From: Propionimicrobium sp963511305
Lineage (GTDB): Bacteria; Actinomycetota; Actinomycetes; Propionibacteriales; Propionibacteriaceae
DNA length: 64,000 nt
Reading direction: 5' to 3'
NCBI GenBank assembly: GCA_963511305.1
Contig: CAUPIJ010000008.1
Span: 1-64,000, forward strand
Position 1 is the stretch's first letter. Each line of letters begins with the position of its first letter. This document shows positions 1-8,948 of the stretch, piece by piece. The position numbers and the translations under genes are program-made. The notes under the pieces were generated by a model that saw nothing but the letters and a program-made list of their open reading frames with translations, searched no databases and was not told the DNA's origin.

Positions 1-43
1 CCCCACTAGTAGATAACTGATTTTCTCAGTCCAACTAATGGGG
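1..43 (-). terminator. nested hairpin downstream of gpmA
   Basis: Outer arms CCCCACTAGT (1-10) and ACTAATGGGG (34-43) pair with one mismatch, and an inner ACTGA/TCAGT stem (16-20 with 26-30) closes on a TTTTC loop. It lies 32 bases past the gpmA stop. The side where a T tract would follow for the minus strand is outside the window, so the terminator role is inferred. Confidence 0.4.
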
Positions 44-75
44 AGCAGTTCATAGCGCGGGATATTTTTGTTGGC

Positions 76-822
76 TTACTTGCCCTGGCTAGCTACGGCC
101 TTGACGCCGGCCTCAGCGGCCTCGGGGTCGAGGTAGCGGCCACCCTTGGTGACGGGCTTCAGATCGTCATCGAGTTCGTAGTAGAGCGGGATGCCGGTCG
201 GAATGTTCAGCTTGCTGATCTCGTCGTCGCTGATGCCGTCGAGGTACTTGACCAGCGCGCGCAGCGAGTTGCCGTGGGCGGCGACCAGGACGGTCTTGCC
301 GGCGCGAAGATCGGGCACGATCTCGTCGTACCAGTACGGCAGCATGCGCTTAACAACGTCCTTCAGGCACTCGGTTAGCGGACGAACCTCGGTGGGCAGC
401 ATCGCGTAGCGCGGGTCGTCGAACTGGCTCCATTCGCTGTCCTTGTCGATTGGGGGCGGCGGCTGGTCGAAGCTACGACGCCAAGCCATAAACTGATCCT
501 CGCCGAACTGATCGCGAATCGCGGCCTTGTCCAGGCCCTGCAGCTTGCCATAATGACGCTCGTTCAGGCGCCAGCTGCGCTTAACCGGAATCCAGTGGCG
601 GTCGCAGGCGTCCAGCGCCAGGTAGGCGGTGTGGATCGCGCGGCGCAGCACGGAAGTGTGTACAACGTCTGGCAGCAAGTTCTGCTCGGCGAGCAGTTCG
701 CCACCACGAGTGGCCTCGCCGACGCCCTTTTCGTTAAGGTCAACGTCAACCCAGCCGGTGAACAGGTTTTTCTTGTTCCATTTGCTTTCGCCGTGGCGAA
801 GCAGAATCAACTTTGCGGTCAT
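76..822 (-). CDS. gpmA: 2,3-bisphosphoglycerate-dependent phosphoglycerate mutase
   Basis: This 248-residue cytoplasmic enzyme interconverts 3- and 2-phosphoglycerate in glycolysis and gluconeogenesis. The N-terminal phosphohistidine motif LLRHGESKWN puts the catalytic His at residue 10, and the second active-site His is in VAAHGNSLRAL near residue 183. NERHYGKLQG and the length match cofactor-dependent mutases of the E. coli GpmA type. It starts at ATG with only a weak ribosome binding site. It is the last gene of the minus-strand group with dciA and recF, in the place where gyrB often follows dciA in actinobacteria. Confidence in the family is high. Confidence 0.95.
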   Translation of the reverse strand: MTAKLILLRHGESKWNKKNLFTGWVDVDLNEKGVGEATRGGELLAEQNLLPDVVHTSVLRRAIHTAYLALDACDRHWIPVKRSWRLNERHYGKLQGLDKAAIRDQFGEDQFMAWRRSFDQPPPPIDKDSEWSQFDDPRYAMLPTEVRPLTECLKDVVKRMLPYWYDEIVPDLRAGKTVLVAAHGNSLRALVKYLDGISDDEISKLNIPTGIPLYYELDDDLKPVTKGGRYLDPEAAEAGVKAVASQGK

Positions 823-902
823 GTCTCTAGCATAAACGCAGAGCCGGAAATGCGCTTAGGGCGCTGGCAGTTTCACCCATTTTACGCCGGTGGTTGCACG
901 AA

Positions 903-1448
903 TTAGCCGTAGGTGTCGCGCGGGCCGCGGCCGTCGCGCACGGTTCTAGGGCCGTGCCGCCAGCTCGGCGCCGCAGGGCCTTTTATGTCGATGCGCAGCA
1001 CGGAACCGTCGCCTAGCTGCTGGTTGAGCGCCGCAACTACGTTGGGAGCCAGGGTGCGAAGCGCGGTGGCCCAGGTGGTCGATTCCGCTCGTACCTGCAG
1101 GACGCCGGCCTCGAAGCCGACGGGTTTGCAGTGGTCGGCGATCGCCGAGCCGACTAGCTGCGGCCAGTTTTCTAACATCGTGCGGACGCCGAGCTGGGTC
1201 TGCCAACCCTGGCGCTGAACCAGCTTGTCAACCGCCTGGCCGAGCGGTTGCGGGTCGCGGGGGTCAGTGGCCGAGCCTGAATACTGCACGCCGGTCTGCT
1301 TTCGCCGCCGCGGCTTCTTTTCGACGATTCCCCTGGGCGGAGGCAGCACCCCAGCGACCTCTCGGGAAATTTTCAGCGCTAGCTCTATACCGGTCGGGTC
1401 GTAGCTGGGGGTTTCCGGGGACTTCTGCTCTGGGGTTTCGTCACTCAT
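903..1448 (-). CDS. dciA: DciA/DUF721 family protein, probable replicative-helicase loader
   Basis: This 181-residue protein has a disordered, proline- and charge-rich first half and a C-terminal DUF721 fold (about 70-160) containing WPQLVGSAIADHCKPVGFEAGVLQVRAESTTWATALRTL, typical of actinobacterial DciA (the Rv0004 type). DciA proteins load the DnaB helicase in bacteria that lack DnaC or DnaI. Its ATG overlaps the recF stop by 8 bases (ATGAGTGA), so translation is probably coupled. The position after recF is the standard actinobacterial one. The loader role rests on family knowledge. Confidence 0.85.
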   Translation of the reverse strand: MSDETPEQKSPETPSYDPTGIELALKISREVAGVLPPPRGIVEKKPRRRKQTGVQYSGSATDPRDPQPLGQAVDKLVQRQGWQTQLGVRTMLENWPQLVGSAIADHCKPVGFEAGVLQVRAESTTWATALRTLAPNVVAALNQQLGDGSVLRIDIKGPAAPSWRHGPRTVRDGRGPRDTYG

Positions 1449-2595
1449 CGCCGGCTCCGGATTCGGCTGGCTCGACGTGGCCGCGCGTGACGTCGAAGTA
1501 TCTGCCGTTGAGTTTCTTGGGGACGTCCGTTCCGACCGCGGCCGTCACCAGCACCTGCTCGGAGTCCAGCACGGCGTCAGCCAGGCGTTGGCGACGTTCC
1601 TGATCGAGCTCGGCGAAGACGTCGTCGAGAATGAGCACGGGGCTAATGCCGTCACTAACCAGCAGCTGGAAGGTGGCCAAGCGCAGGCTGAGCGCAAGCG
1701 ACCAGCCCTCGCCGTGGCTCGCGTAGCCCTTCGCAGGCAGCTGGCCAATGCCTAGCGTGACGTCGTCGCGGTGTGGGCCAAGCAGCGTCACTGCCCTGGC
1801 GATCTCTTCGTCGCGGCGAGCTTGCAGTTGGGCGCGCATCGCCTCGCGCAGGCTGGCGTTGCTGGACTCTTCGGGCAAGTCGAAAGAGCCCTTGTAGCTG
1901 GCCGAGATCACGTTGTTTGTCGGCGCGATCTGCTCGTATGCGTTGGCGGCGAACGGCATCATTTCGGTCAGCGAGTCGAGCCGCGCGGCCAGCAGCTCAG
2001 CACCGAAACCGCAAAGCTGCTCGTCCCAGATGGCTAGCGTGTATTCGTCGTCCAGGTCGCCGCCGACACCGGAGCGGCCAGCGATCTGCTTGAGCAGGGC
2101 GTTACGCTGCCGAAGCACCCGGTCGTAGTCAGACTTCACCCCGGCCATCCTCGGCCAGCGCGAAACCACCACCTCGTCCAGAAATCGACGCCGATCGGAC
2201 GGGTCGCCCTTCACGATGTTCAGGTCGTCCGGGCTGAACAGCACCACCCTAAGCATGCCGAGAATGTCGGAAGCCTTGGGTAGCTGGCCGCGGTTGAGCT
2301 TGGCTCGATTTGGCTTGCCCTGGTTGATTTCGAGTTCGAGCAGGATACGCCGCGGATCGTCCAGACCGGCGACCACTTGGGCGCGAATCACGGCCTGGCT
2401 AGTGCCGAAACGCAGCAGCGGCAGATCCTGCGAGACGCGGTGGCTGGCCAGCGTCGAGATGAACTCCACGGCCTCCACCAGATTGGTTTTGCCCTGGCCG
2501 TTCTTACCCTGGAAAACGGTGACGCCCGGGGTCAGCTCTAGACGCGCAGACTCGTAGCTGCGAAAGTCCATTAGCTCCAGGCGGTCAACGTACAC
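1441..2595 (-). CDS. recF: DNA replication and repair protein RecF
   Basis: This 384-residue SMC-like ATPase loads RecA at gaps through RecFOR. Walker A GKNGQGKT is at residues 30-37, and Walker B with its D-loop is in PVLILDDVFAELD near residue 320. An ABC-type signature region precedes it (KGYASHGEGWSLALSLRLA). The start codon is GTG (MYVDRLELMDFRSY), matching the usual RecF N-terminus. The 3' end overlaps dciA. Unusually, dnaN is not directly upstream: about 7 kb carrying mprBA, an S51 peptidase, argF, pheA, gltA and an EcsC-like gene lies between them. Confidence 0.97.
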   Translation of the reverse strand: MYVDRLELMDFRSYESARLELTPGVTVFQGKNGQGKTNLVEAVEFISTLASHRVSQDLPLLRFGTSQAVIRAQVVAGLDDPRRILLELEINQGKPNRAKLNRGQLPKASDILGMLRVVLFSPDDLNIVKGDPSDRRRFLDEVVVSRWPRMAGVKSDYDRVLRQRNALLKQIAGRSGVGGDLDDEYTLAIWDEQLCGFGAELLAARLDSLTEMMPFAANAYEQIAPTNNVISASYKGSFDLPEESSNASLREAMRAQLQARRDEEIARAVTLLGPHRDDVTLGIGQLPAKGYASHGEGWSLALSLRLATFQLLVSDGISPVLILDDVFAELDQERRQRLADAVLDSEQVLVTAAVGTDVPKKLNGRYFDVTRGHVEPAESGAGDE

Positions 2596-2638
2596 GCCTC
2601 AAGTCTAGTTGAGACGCCAACTGCGGCGTGTGCTAGCG

Positions 2639-4054
2639 TCAATCGAGCTCGGAGTCATCGGCTGCCGGCAGCACGACGGTGAACTTGGCTCCCCCGGTGG
2701 CCTGCGAGTTGCTGGCCCAGACGTTGCCGCCGTGCGCCTCGATGGTGTGCTTCACGATAGAAAGACCGAGACCGGTGCCGGGGGTGTTTCTGGCCTTGTC
2801 GGAGCGGTAGAAGCGGTCGAAGATGTTTTCCAAATCTTCCTCGGCGATGCCGGGACCCTCGTCTTCGATGGTCATCGTTTCGTCGTGCAGACGCACAAAA
2901 ATGTGGCCCTGCGGCGGGGAGAACTTCACCGCGTTGTCCAGCAGGTTAGTGACCGCCCTGCCGAGAGTATCGGCCTCGCCGACGATGAAAAGCGGCTCGA
3001 GCTTGACGTCGAAAGTAATCTGCGGGCCGCGCCGCTTTGCCCTGGTGACGGCCTGCTCCACCACGTCTGCGAAGTTGAGCGGCTCGCGGCTGACTGCAAC
3101 CACGTCGTCGCGGCTGAGCTGAACTAGGTCGCCAACCAGCGAGGTGAACTCCGCCAGCTGTGCAGAGACGTCGTTGAGGATGTCCGCCCTGGCGCCCTCG
3201 GGCAGCATCCCGGATTTTTGGTCGGCGACCAGCAGCTCAATGTTGGTTCGCATGGACGTCAGCGGGGTGCGCAGCTCGTGACCGGCGTCGGCGATCAGGC
3301 GCTTCTGCCGCTCGCGAGAGCTGGACAGCGAGTGGATCATGGTGTCGAAATTTCGGCTGAGCATGCCGATCTCGTCATCTCTGTGGATGCCGATGGGCAC
3401 CAGCTCGTCGGTTTCGGTGACCCGCGAAACGGCCTTGGTCATGGTGTTCAGCGGTGCCATCAGCGAACGCGCGGCGAAGTAGCCGACAGAAATCGCGCCG
3501 AAGATCACCAGAGTCGAGACCACGAAAATGTTTAGGCTCAGGTCGGTTACGACCGCGTTAGCGTGCGAGAGCGGACGCGCGATGACGATGGCCCACTTTT
3601 CGTCCGAGGTGACCATCGGCACCGCGACCTGTCGGTACTTCTGACCGTCCACGCCGAGCACTGTGCGCGCGGAAACGCCGATCTGGGTGCGCGCCACGGC
3701 CAATTCGTTGACGCCAGTCTTTACCGGCACGGTGACCCCGGTGATTCCGCGAAGGCTGCCGTCGGAGCGCAGCAAAACCATGCTCATGTTAGCGGTGTCG
3801 AGCGCTGTTGAGCTGATTCCTGCTAGACCATCCAAGTCGGACTGAATGTAAATCGAGGCGTCGATCGCAGCGTCGGACAACTCCTGATCTAGCTGATAGT
3901 AAATGGAAGCCCTAGCAGTGAAGAAGCTAGTAGCTCCCACCAGAATCAGCCCACCAGCGATCGACAGGGCGATGATCATGGTGATCCGCCCCGGCAGCGT
4001 CCTGGCGTGCGAGCTCAACTGAGCGCGCAAACCCCTTAGCCTGTTACCGATCAC
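2639..4054 (-). CDS. mprB: MprB-like sensor histidine kinase
   Basis: This 471-residue membrane kinase has a first transmembrane segment at about 24-46, an extracytoplasmic domain of about 130 residues, a second segment near 175-195, a HAMP domain, a HisKA domain and a HATPase. The H-box reads DAGHELRTPLTSMRTNIELL, the ATPase N box NLLDNAVKFS, and the G boxes DEGPGIAEEDL and GTGLGLSIV. The H-box context closely matches mycobacterial MprB, an envelope-stress sensor. It starts at GTG, overlapping the mprA stop as GTGA, so the two are co-translated. The stimulus here is unknown. Confidence 0.85.
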   Translation of the reverse strand: MIGNRLRGLRAQLSSHARTLPGRITMIIALSIAGGLILVGATSFFTARASIYYQLDQELSDAAIDASIYIQSDLDGLAGISSTALDTANMSMVLLRSDGSLRGITGVTVPVKTGVNELAVARTQIGVSARTVLGVDGQKYRQVAVPMVTSDEKWAIVIARPLSHANAVVTDLSLNIFVVSTLVIFGAISVGYFAARSLMAPLNTMTKAVSRVTETDELVPIGIHRDDEIGMLSRNFDTMIHSLSSSRERQKRLIADAGHELRTPLTSMRTNIELLVADQKSGMLPEGARADILNDVSAQLAEFTSLVGDLVQLSRDDVVAVSREPLNFADVVEQAVTRAKRRGPQITFDVKLEPLFIVGEADTLGRAVTNLLDNAVKFSPPQGHIFVRLHDETMTIEDEGPGIAEEDLENIFDRFYRSDKARNTPGTGLGLSIVKHTIEAHGGNVWASNSQATGGAKFTVVLPAADDSELD

Positions 4055-4737
4055 GGCGCGGTTTCACGCATCACGTAGCCGACGCCGCGCACGGTATGAA
4101 TCAGCCTCGGCTCGCCCTCCTGCTCGGTCTTGCGACGCAGGTAGCCGATATAAACCTCCAGCGAGTTGGCGGTGGTGGGGAAGTCGAAACCCCAGACCTC
4201 GTTCAGCAGCCAGCCACGCTCCAAGACGTGATTGGGGTGTTCCATGAAGACCTGAAGCAGCGCGAATTCCGTGCGGGTCAGGCTGATTCGGCGCCCACCC
4301 CTGCTGACGCCACGAGTGGCGGTATCCAGCTCGAGATCGCCGAACCGCAGGATCTCGCTGGGCTCTTCGTGCTCGGATTTTACTCGACGGGTCAGCGCCC
4401 GAATTCTGGCCAGCAGCTCATCTAGGCTGAACGGTTTAACCATGTAGTCGTCGGCACCGGCGTCCAGGCCATCGACGCGGTCGCCCACGGCGTCTCGGGC
4501 GGTCAGAATCAGAATCGGCACGTCGTTGCCGTTGTCCCGCAGCATCCTGGTGGTGTCTAGGCCGTCAAGCCTGGGCATCATGACGTCCATGACAACCGCG
4601 TCGGCGTTCTCGGAAGCCAGCTTGGCTAGGGCATCCAGCCCGTCGATGGCCGTGCTGACCTCGTAGCCGTTGTATTGCAGCGACCTGGCCAGAGAATCGC
4701 GTACCGCCTGGTCGTCGTCTACAACCAATATGTGCAT
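4051..4737 (-). CDS. mprA: MprA-like response regulator (OmpR family)
   Basis: This 228-residue regulator has a receiver domain (1-115) with acidic pocket VDDD at 6-9, phosphoacceptor Asp51 in VVMDVMMPRLDGL and conserved Lys in YMVKPF. A winged-helix DNA-binding domain follows (about 130-225), ending RLIHTVRGVGYVMRE. Long identical stretches (for example ISLTRTEFALL and EVYIGYLRRKTE) resemble mycobacterial MprA. An AAAGGG ribosome site precedes the ATG. It lies 10 bases after the S51 peptidase gene, so peptidase-mprA-mprB is likely one operon. The targets cannot be read from the sequence. Confidence 0.88.
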   Translation of the reverse strand: MHILVVDDDQAVRDSLARSLQYNGYEVSTAIDGLDALAKLASENADAVVMDVMMPRLDGLDTTRMLRDNGNDVPILILTARDAVGDRVDGLDAGADDYMVKPFSLDELLARIRALTRRVKSEHEEPSEILRFGDLELDTATRGVSRGGRRISLTRTEFALLQVFMEHPNHVLERGWLLNEVWGFDFPTTANSLEVYIGYLRRKTEQEGEPRLIHTVRGVGYVMRETAP

Positions 4738-4747
4738 TTTTAACCCT

Positions 4748-5485
4748 TTAAGCCGACTCGAACCGAATATCTACGTGTTCGCCCGCCCTCGACAGCCAGG
4801 CAACCCTGCCGGCTCCAGCGATCTGGGTGCGCCCGTTCGGCGTCACGATCAGGCAGGTTGCCTCGTCGATGGCGACGACGCTAGCCATTTTACCCACGAG
4901 CATCGCCTCGATGGCTCTGCCCATGCAAGAGCGCGCGTCGGTGTGCGTTTCGACGCTCGGCCCGATCAGGCCAAGACCGTCCTCGATCTCGATTTCCTCG
5001 AAGCCGTACGCCGCCTCGGGAGTGGTGATCTGGTGTCCATTGCTCTTCCAGCCACCCACGATGGCGTTCTTGGCGACGACGGCAGAACCCGCCGAAAAAC
5101 CCAGATACGGCACCCCGGCGCTGACCAATCTATTGAATTTCTGCTTGTGAACGGTCACATACTTGTTCACCGTGCCGGGCATGCTCGGGCCGACGATGAT
5201 GCCGCAGATGGATTCCTCGTCCGGGAACTCCACCTCGGTCGGATCACCCTTCAGCCACACCGTCTCCAGCTGAGCCTCGGGCCAGTGGCTGGTTAGCAGG
5301 GAGACGTATTCGGGCTGCTCCTTAACGTTACGGTCGTCTAAGTTAGCTGGATCGCCGAGCAAAAACAGCACAACCTTGCCCTCGCCACGCAGGTAATCTT
5401 TGGCCTGGGCGCAATACGTTTCGTAAACCTCATCGAGTGCTTTTGTGTGCGGAAATGGTCTGCCACCAACTAGAAATAAACTCAT
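4748..5485 (-). CDS. S51-family peptidase (dipeptidase E/cyanophycinase-like)
   Basis: This cytoplasmic serine peptidase of the class I glutamine-amidotransferase-like fold is 245 residues from the chosen ATG. The nucleophile elbow is YLGFSAGSAVVA (G-x-S-A-G-S), followed by EIEDGLGLIGPSVETHTDAR, which carries the usual His region. The family includes peptidase E (Asp-X dipeptides) and cyanophycinase; which substrate applies here is unclear. An upstream TTG in frame would add 10 residues, but MSLFLVGGRPFP is the more typical beginning. The ATG has no clear ribosome site, so a leaderless message is possible. It precedes mprA by 10 bases and is divergent from argF. Confidence 0.78.
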   Translation of the reverse strand: MSLFLVGGRPFPHTKALDEVYETYCAQAKDYLRGEGKVVLFLLGDPANLDDRNVKEQPEYVSLLTSHWPEAQLETVWLKGDPTEVEFPDEESICGIIVGPSMPGTVNKYVTVHKQKFNRLVSAGVPYLGFSAGSAVVAKNAIVGGWKSNGHQITTPEAAYGFEEIEIEDGLGLIGPSVETHTDARSCMGRAIEAMLVGKMASVVAIDEATCLIVTPNGRTQIAGAGRVAWLSRAGEHVDIRFESA

Positions 5486-5553
5486 ATCTATAAGGTTAGA
5501 CCCAGGATCTGACAATTCCAGACACTCACCGCTTGCAATCAGAAAGGCGCAAC

Positions 5554-6543
5554 ATGGATTTGCGGGGCCGTAGTTTTTTGAAGGAGACCGATTTTTCCGT
5601 CGAGGAGTGGGCTCATCTGCTCAATCGTGCGGCCGAGCTGAAAGCCGACAAGAGGAACGGCCGCGAGAAGCAGCTGCTAGCTGGCAAGAACATCGCGCTC
5701 ATCTTCGAGAAGACATCGACGCGCACCCGCTGCTCCTTCGAGGTTGCCATCCACGATCAGGGCGGCCACTGCACCTATCTCGATTCGTCCGGCTCGCAGA
5801 TCGGCCACAAGGAATCCATCGCCGACACCGCGCGAGTGCTGGGCCGCATGTACGACGGCATCGAGTACCGCGGCTACGGCCAGGAGCGCGTCGAGGTTCT
5901 GGCCGAATACGCGGGCGTGCCGGTCTTCAACGGGCTAACAGACGAGTGGCACCCCACCCAGATGCTCGCCGACCAGCTGACCATGCGCGAACACAGCGGC
6001 AAGGATCTGACCGAAGTTTCTTTCGCCTATCTCGGGGATGCCCGCAACAACGTCGCCAACTCGCTACTGATCAGCGGCGCAATGATGGGCATGGACGTGC
6101 GCATGATCGCGCCGAAAACCCTGCAGAACAGCGATGAGGTGCGCGAAATCGCCGCCCAGATCGCCGCAAAAACCGGCGCGTGGCTTACCATCACCGAAGA
6201 CACCGCAGCGGTCGAGAGAGCGGACTTTCTTTACACCGACGTCTGGGTCTCGATGGGCGAGCCCGACGAGATCTGGTCCCAGCGCGTCGACGAACTGCTG
6301 CCCTACCAGATCAACGCGAAGCTGATGGCTAGAGCGGGAAAGAACACCAAGGTGCTGCACTGCCTACCGGCCTACCACGACGATAAAACCGCCATCGGGA
6401 GGAAAATCACCGAGCTGACCGGAATCACCGGCGGCCTGGAAATCACCCACGAGGTCTTCGAGGCACACCCGGAGATCTTCGATCAGGCCGAAAACCGTAT
6501 GCACTCCATCAAGGCAGTGTTGGTCGAGATGCTGCGCGACTAG
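5554..6543 (+). CDS. argF: ornithine carbamoyltransferase
   Basis: The enzyme converts ornithine and carbamoyl phosphate to citrulline. The carbamoyl-phosphate motif FEKTSTRTRCSFEVA, the HPTQMLAD motif, the ornithine-side SMG loop in DVWVSMGE and HCLPAYHDD are all present. The 329-residue length fits either biosynthetic ArgF or catabolic ArcB; no other arginine genes are nearby, so the direction is undecided. The start at 5554 is chosen because AGAAAGG lies 6 bases before this ATG; an in-frame upstream start at 5533 lacks one. It is divergent from the S51 peptidase gene across about 70 bases. Confidence 0.93.
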   Translation: MDLRGRSFLKETDFSVEEWAHLLNRAAELKADKRNGREKQLLAGKNIALIFEKTSTRTRCSFEVAIHDQGGHCTYLDSSGSQIGHKESIADTARVLGRMYDGIEYRGYGQERVEVLAEYAGVPVFNGLTDEWHPTQMLADQLTMREHSGKDLTEVSFAYLGDARNNVANSLLISGAMMGMDVRMIAPKTLQNSDEVREIAAQIAAKTGAWLTITEDTAAVERADFLYTDVWVSMGEPDEIWSQRVDELLPYQINAKLMARAGKNTKVLHCLPAYHDDKTAIGRKITELTGITGGLEITHEVFEAHPEIFDQAENRMHSIKAVLVEMLRD

Positions 6544-6552
6544 CCCTGACTA

Positions 6553-7455
6553 CTAGATACGTCCGCCGATCGAGCGCACCCACGCCATCGCTTCGTAATA
6601 GTCCTCGTCGTTTCCACCGACCTGCACTATCGGTTCGACGGCGTCCGCGCGCGGATAGCTGCCCAGGAAGATGACGTCCTGGCAGATGCGGTTGAGCCCG
6701 ATCAGGGTATCGGCAAGGCGCATATCGGCGATGTGTCCCTCGGCGTCGATGCTGAAGCAGTAGCTGCCCAGCGAGGTCTTGGTGGGACGCGACTCGATCC
6801 GACACAGGTTGACCCCGCGCACCGCGAACTGCTGCAGAATGTTCAGCAGCGCACCCGGTTCGTCCTTGCGCATGTAGGCAACCAGGGTGGTCTTGTCTCG
6901 GCCGCTGCGCTCGGGCGATTTCTGCGGCCTGGCAACCAGCACGAAACGCGTAGTGGCGTAAGGATTATCAGCCACATCCGTGACCAGCGCGGTCAACCCG
7001 TTCAGCTCGCCCGCGATCGCCGAACAGACGGTAGCGTCCGCCTTGCCCTCGGCCACGTATTGAGCACCCTGGGCCGTGGAACCGACGCGCATGATCTCGG
7101 CGTCGGGGTAATTCGCGTCCAGCCAGCCGCGCACCTGAGCCAGCGCGTGCGGGTGGCTGGCAATCGTGCGCACGTCCTCAACACCGGGCCTGGCACACAG
7201 GTTGAAGCGGATATTCAGCACGGTCTCGCCGATGATCTGCAGCGGCTGAACCGGGTCGCCGATGTTGTCCAGGGTCGCGCTCACCCCACCCTCGACGGAG
7301 TTCTCAATCGGAACCAGGGCCGCCTCGACGTCACCAGCGCGTACCGCCTCCAGAGCCAGGCCGACGCTCAAAAACGCCTGCGCCTGCCCGCCGTCCGCCA
7401 ACTGCAGCAACGCCTGATGAGTGAAAGTGCCCTCGGGGCCAAGGTATCCAAGCAT
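6553..7455 (-). CDS. pheA: prephenate dehydratase
   Basis: This 300-residue monofunctional enzyme turns prephenate into phenylpyruvate in phenylalanine synthesis. The N-terminal catalytic domain begins MLGYLGPEGTFTHQALL and contains the TTRFVLVAR motif near residue 165. A C-terminal ACT domain (about 185-270) has the phenylalanine-binding ESRP motif in CRIESRPTKTSLGSYCFSIDAEGH, so feedback inhibition by phenylalanine is expected from family knowledge. Its 3' end lies 9 bases from the convergent argF stop. It follows gltA on the same strand, about 75 bases downstream. Confidence 0.93.
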   Translation of the reverse strand: MLGYLGPEGTFTHQALLQLADGGQAQAFLSVGLALEAVRAGDVEAALVPIENSVEGGVSATLDNIGDPVQPLQIIGETVLNIRFNLCARPGVEDVRTIASHPHALAQVRGWLDANYPDAEIMRVGSTAQGAQYVAEGKADATVCSAIAGELNGLTALVTDVADNPYATTRFVLVARPQKSPERSGRDKTTLVAYMRKDEPGALLNILQQFAVRGVNLCRIESRPTKTSLGSYCFSIDAEGHIADMRLADTLIGLNRICQDVIFLGSYPRADAVEPIVQVGGNDEDYYEAMAWVRSIGGRI

Positions 7456-7530
7456 GAGATCTAGGTTAACCCGAGGACGAGGCCAGACGAGATTTCGTCC
7501 GCAACCGCGGCCACAAGCAATGCGTAACCG

Positions 7531-8823
7531 CTAGCCGCGCTTGTTCCTCTGCACCCAATGCGAGTCGGTCTTGCCGACGTAGAGCTGGCGCGGGCGGTAG
7601 ATGCGTTGGGAGGTGTTGTCGTTGATTTCCTTCCAGTTGGCGATCCAGCCGGGCATGCGGCCGATCGCGAACATCACAGTGAACATGTTCAGCGGAATCC
7701 CGACCGCGCGAAGGATGATGCCCGAATAGAAGTCGACGTTCGGGTACAGCTTGCGCTCGATGAAGTAATCGTCGTGCATCGCCTCGCTGGCAAGCTCCTC
7801 CGCCAGTTCCAGAAGTGGATCGCTGCTCTCCATCGTGTTCAGCAGCTTGCCGGCAGCCCTCTTCAAAATGACTGCTCGCGGATCCATGTTCTTGTAGACG
7901 CGGTGGCCGAAGCCCATCAGCCGGTTGCCATGCTGGCGCGTCTTGACCTCTTCAAGGAATTGCTTGGGCGTGATCTTTTCGCGCATCATTCGCTGCAGCA
8001 TCTGCACCACGGCGACGTTTGCTCCACCGTGCCGCTGGCCCCACAGCGCGACGACGCCCGCAGAGCACGCCGCGTACATGTTCGCCTGTCCGGAGGCCAC
8101 CATGCGCACGGTCGACGTCGAACAGTTCTGCTCGTGGTCGGCGTGCAAGACCAGGAATTGGTTGATGGCTTGGCTCACCTCGGGCAGCGGCTCGTAGAGG
8201 TCGTAGGTCTTCGAGAACATCATGTGCAGGAAGTTGTCGACGTACTTCAGTGAGTCGCGAGGCTGAATGATCGGTTCGCCTCGCGATGACTTGTAAGACG
8301 CCGCCGCGATGGTGCGCACCTTTGAGATCAGTCGAGCAGCGTAGTCGATCAGCGCTTCCTTGTCGCCGTGGACGATCAGCGGGCGCTCGTGCATCGACAG
8401 CGAGTTGATCATCGCCGACATGATGGCCATCGGGTTCGAGTTGGCTGGGAAGGCGTCGAAGTGCTTGAGCATCGCGGTTGGCAGCGCGGAATACTTCGTG
8501 AGCAGAGAGCGGAAGTGCTCGCGCTCTGCGGAGGTGGGCAGCTCACCGAAGATGAGCAGCCAGGCCGTCTCGACGAAGCTCGCCCGCTCGGCCAACACCT
8601 CGATCGGAAAGCCACGGTAGCGCAGAATGCCCTGTTCACCGTCGATAAAGGTGATCTTAGATTTACAAGATCCGGTGTTGGCGTAACCATCATCGAGCGT
8701 GATGTAACCGGTTTTTGCGCGCAGCTGGCTGATGTCGATGGTCTTCTCGCCCTCGGTTCCGATCATGATCGGAAGCTCATAGGTGGTGCCGTCGATTTCT
8801 AGCTTTGCGGTTTTTGCGCTCAT
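7531..8823 (-). CDS. gltA: citrate synthase (hexameric type)
   Basis: This 430-residue cytoplasmic enzyme condenses oxaloacetate with acetyl-CoA. The active-site His regions HADHEQNCSTSTVRMV and MGFGHRVYKNMDPRA are intact, and the catalytic Asp is in YPNVDFYSGI. The N-terminal LRYRGFPIEVLAE and the length are those of long Gram-negative/actinobacterial type II synthases, which are often NADH-sensitive. It starts at ATG after a GGAG ribosome site. It is divergent from the EcsC-like gene over about 125 bases in which I see no other clear element. Confidence 0.96.
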   Translation of the reverse strand: MSAKTAKLEIDGTTYELPIMIGTEGEKTIDISQLRAKTGYITLDDGYANTGSCKSKITFIDGEQGILRYRGFPIEVLAERASFVETAWLLIFGELPTSAEREHFRSLLTKYSALPTAMLKHFDAFPANSNPMAIMSAMINSLSMHERPLIVHGDKEALIDYAARLISKVRTIAAASYKSSRGEPIIQPRDSLKYVDNFLHMMFSKTYDLYEPLPEVSQAINQFLVLHADHEQNCSTSTVRMVASGQANMYAACSAGVVALWGQRHGGANVAVVQMLQRMMREKITPKQFLEEVKTRQHGNRLMGFGHRVYKNMDPRAVILKRAAGKLLNTMESSDPLLELAEELASEAMHDDYFIERKLYPNVDFYSGIILRAVGIPLNMFTVMFAIGRMPGWIANWKEINDNTSQRIYRPRQLYVGKTDSHWVQRNKRG

Positions 8824-8948
8824 CGGGGTCTCCTATCGTCTCGGTAATTCTAGAAGATTCGCTCGCCGTAATGAATACCTGCCCATTTGTGAGCGAGTTA
8901 TCCTTGAAGCTAGGCCATCGGCCAGCTGGTTCACTTGAGGAGGCTCAT

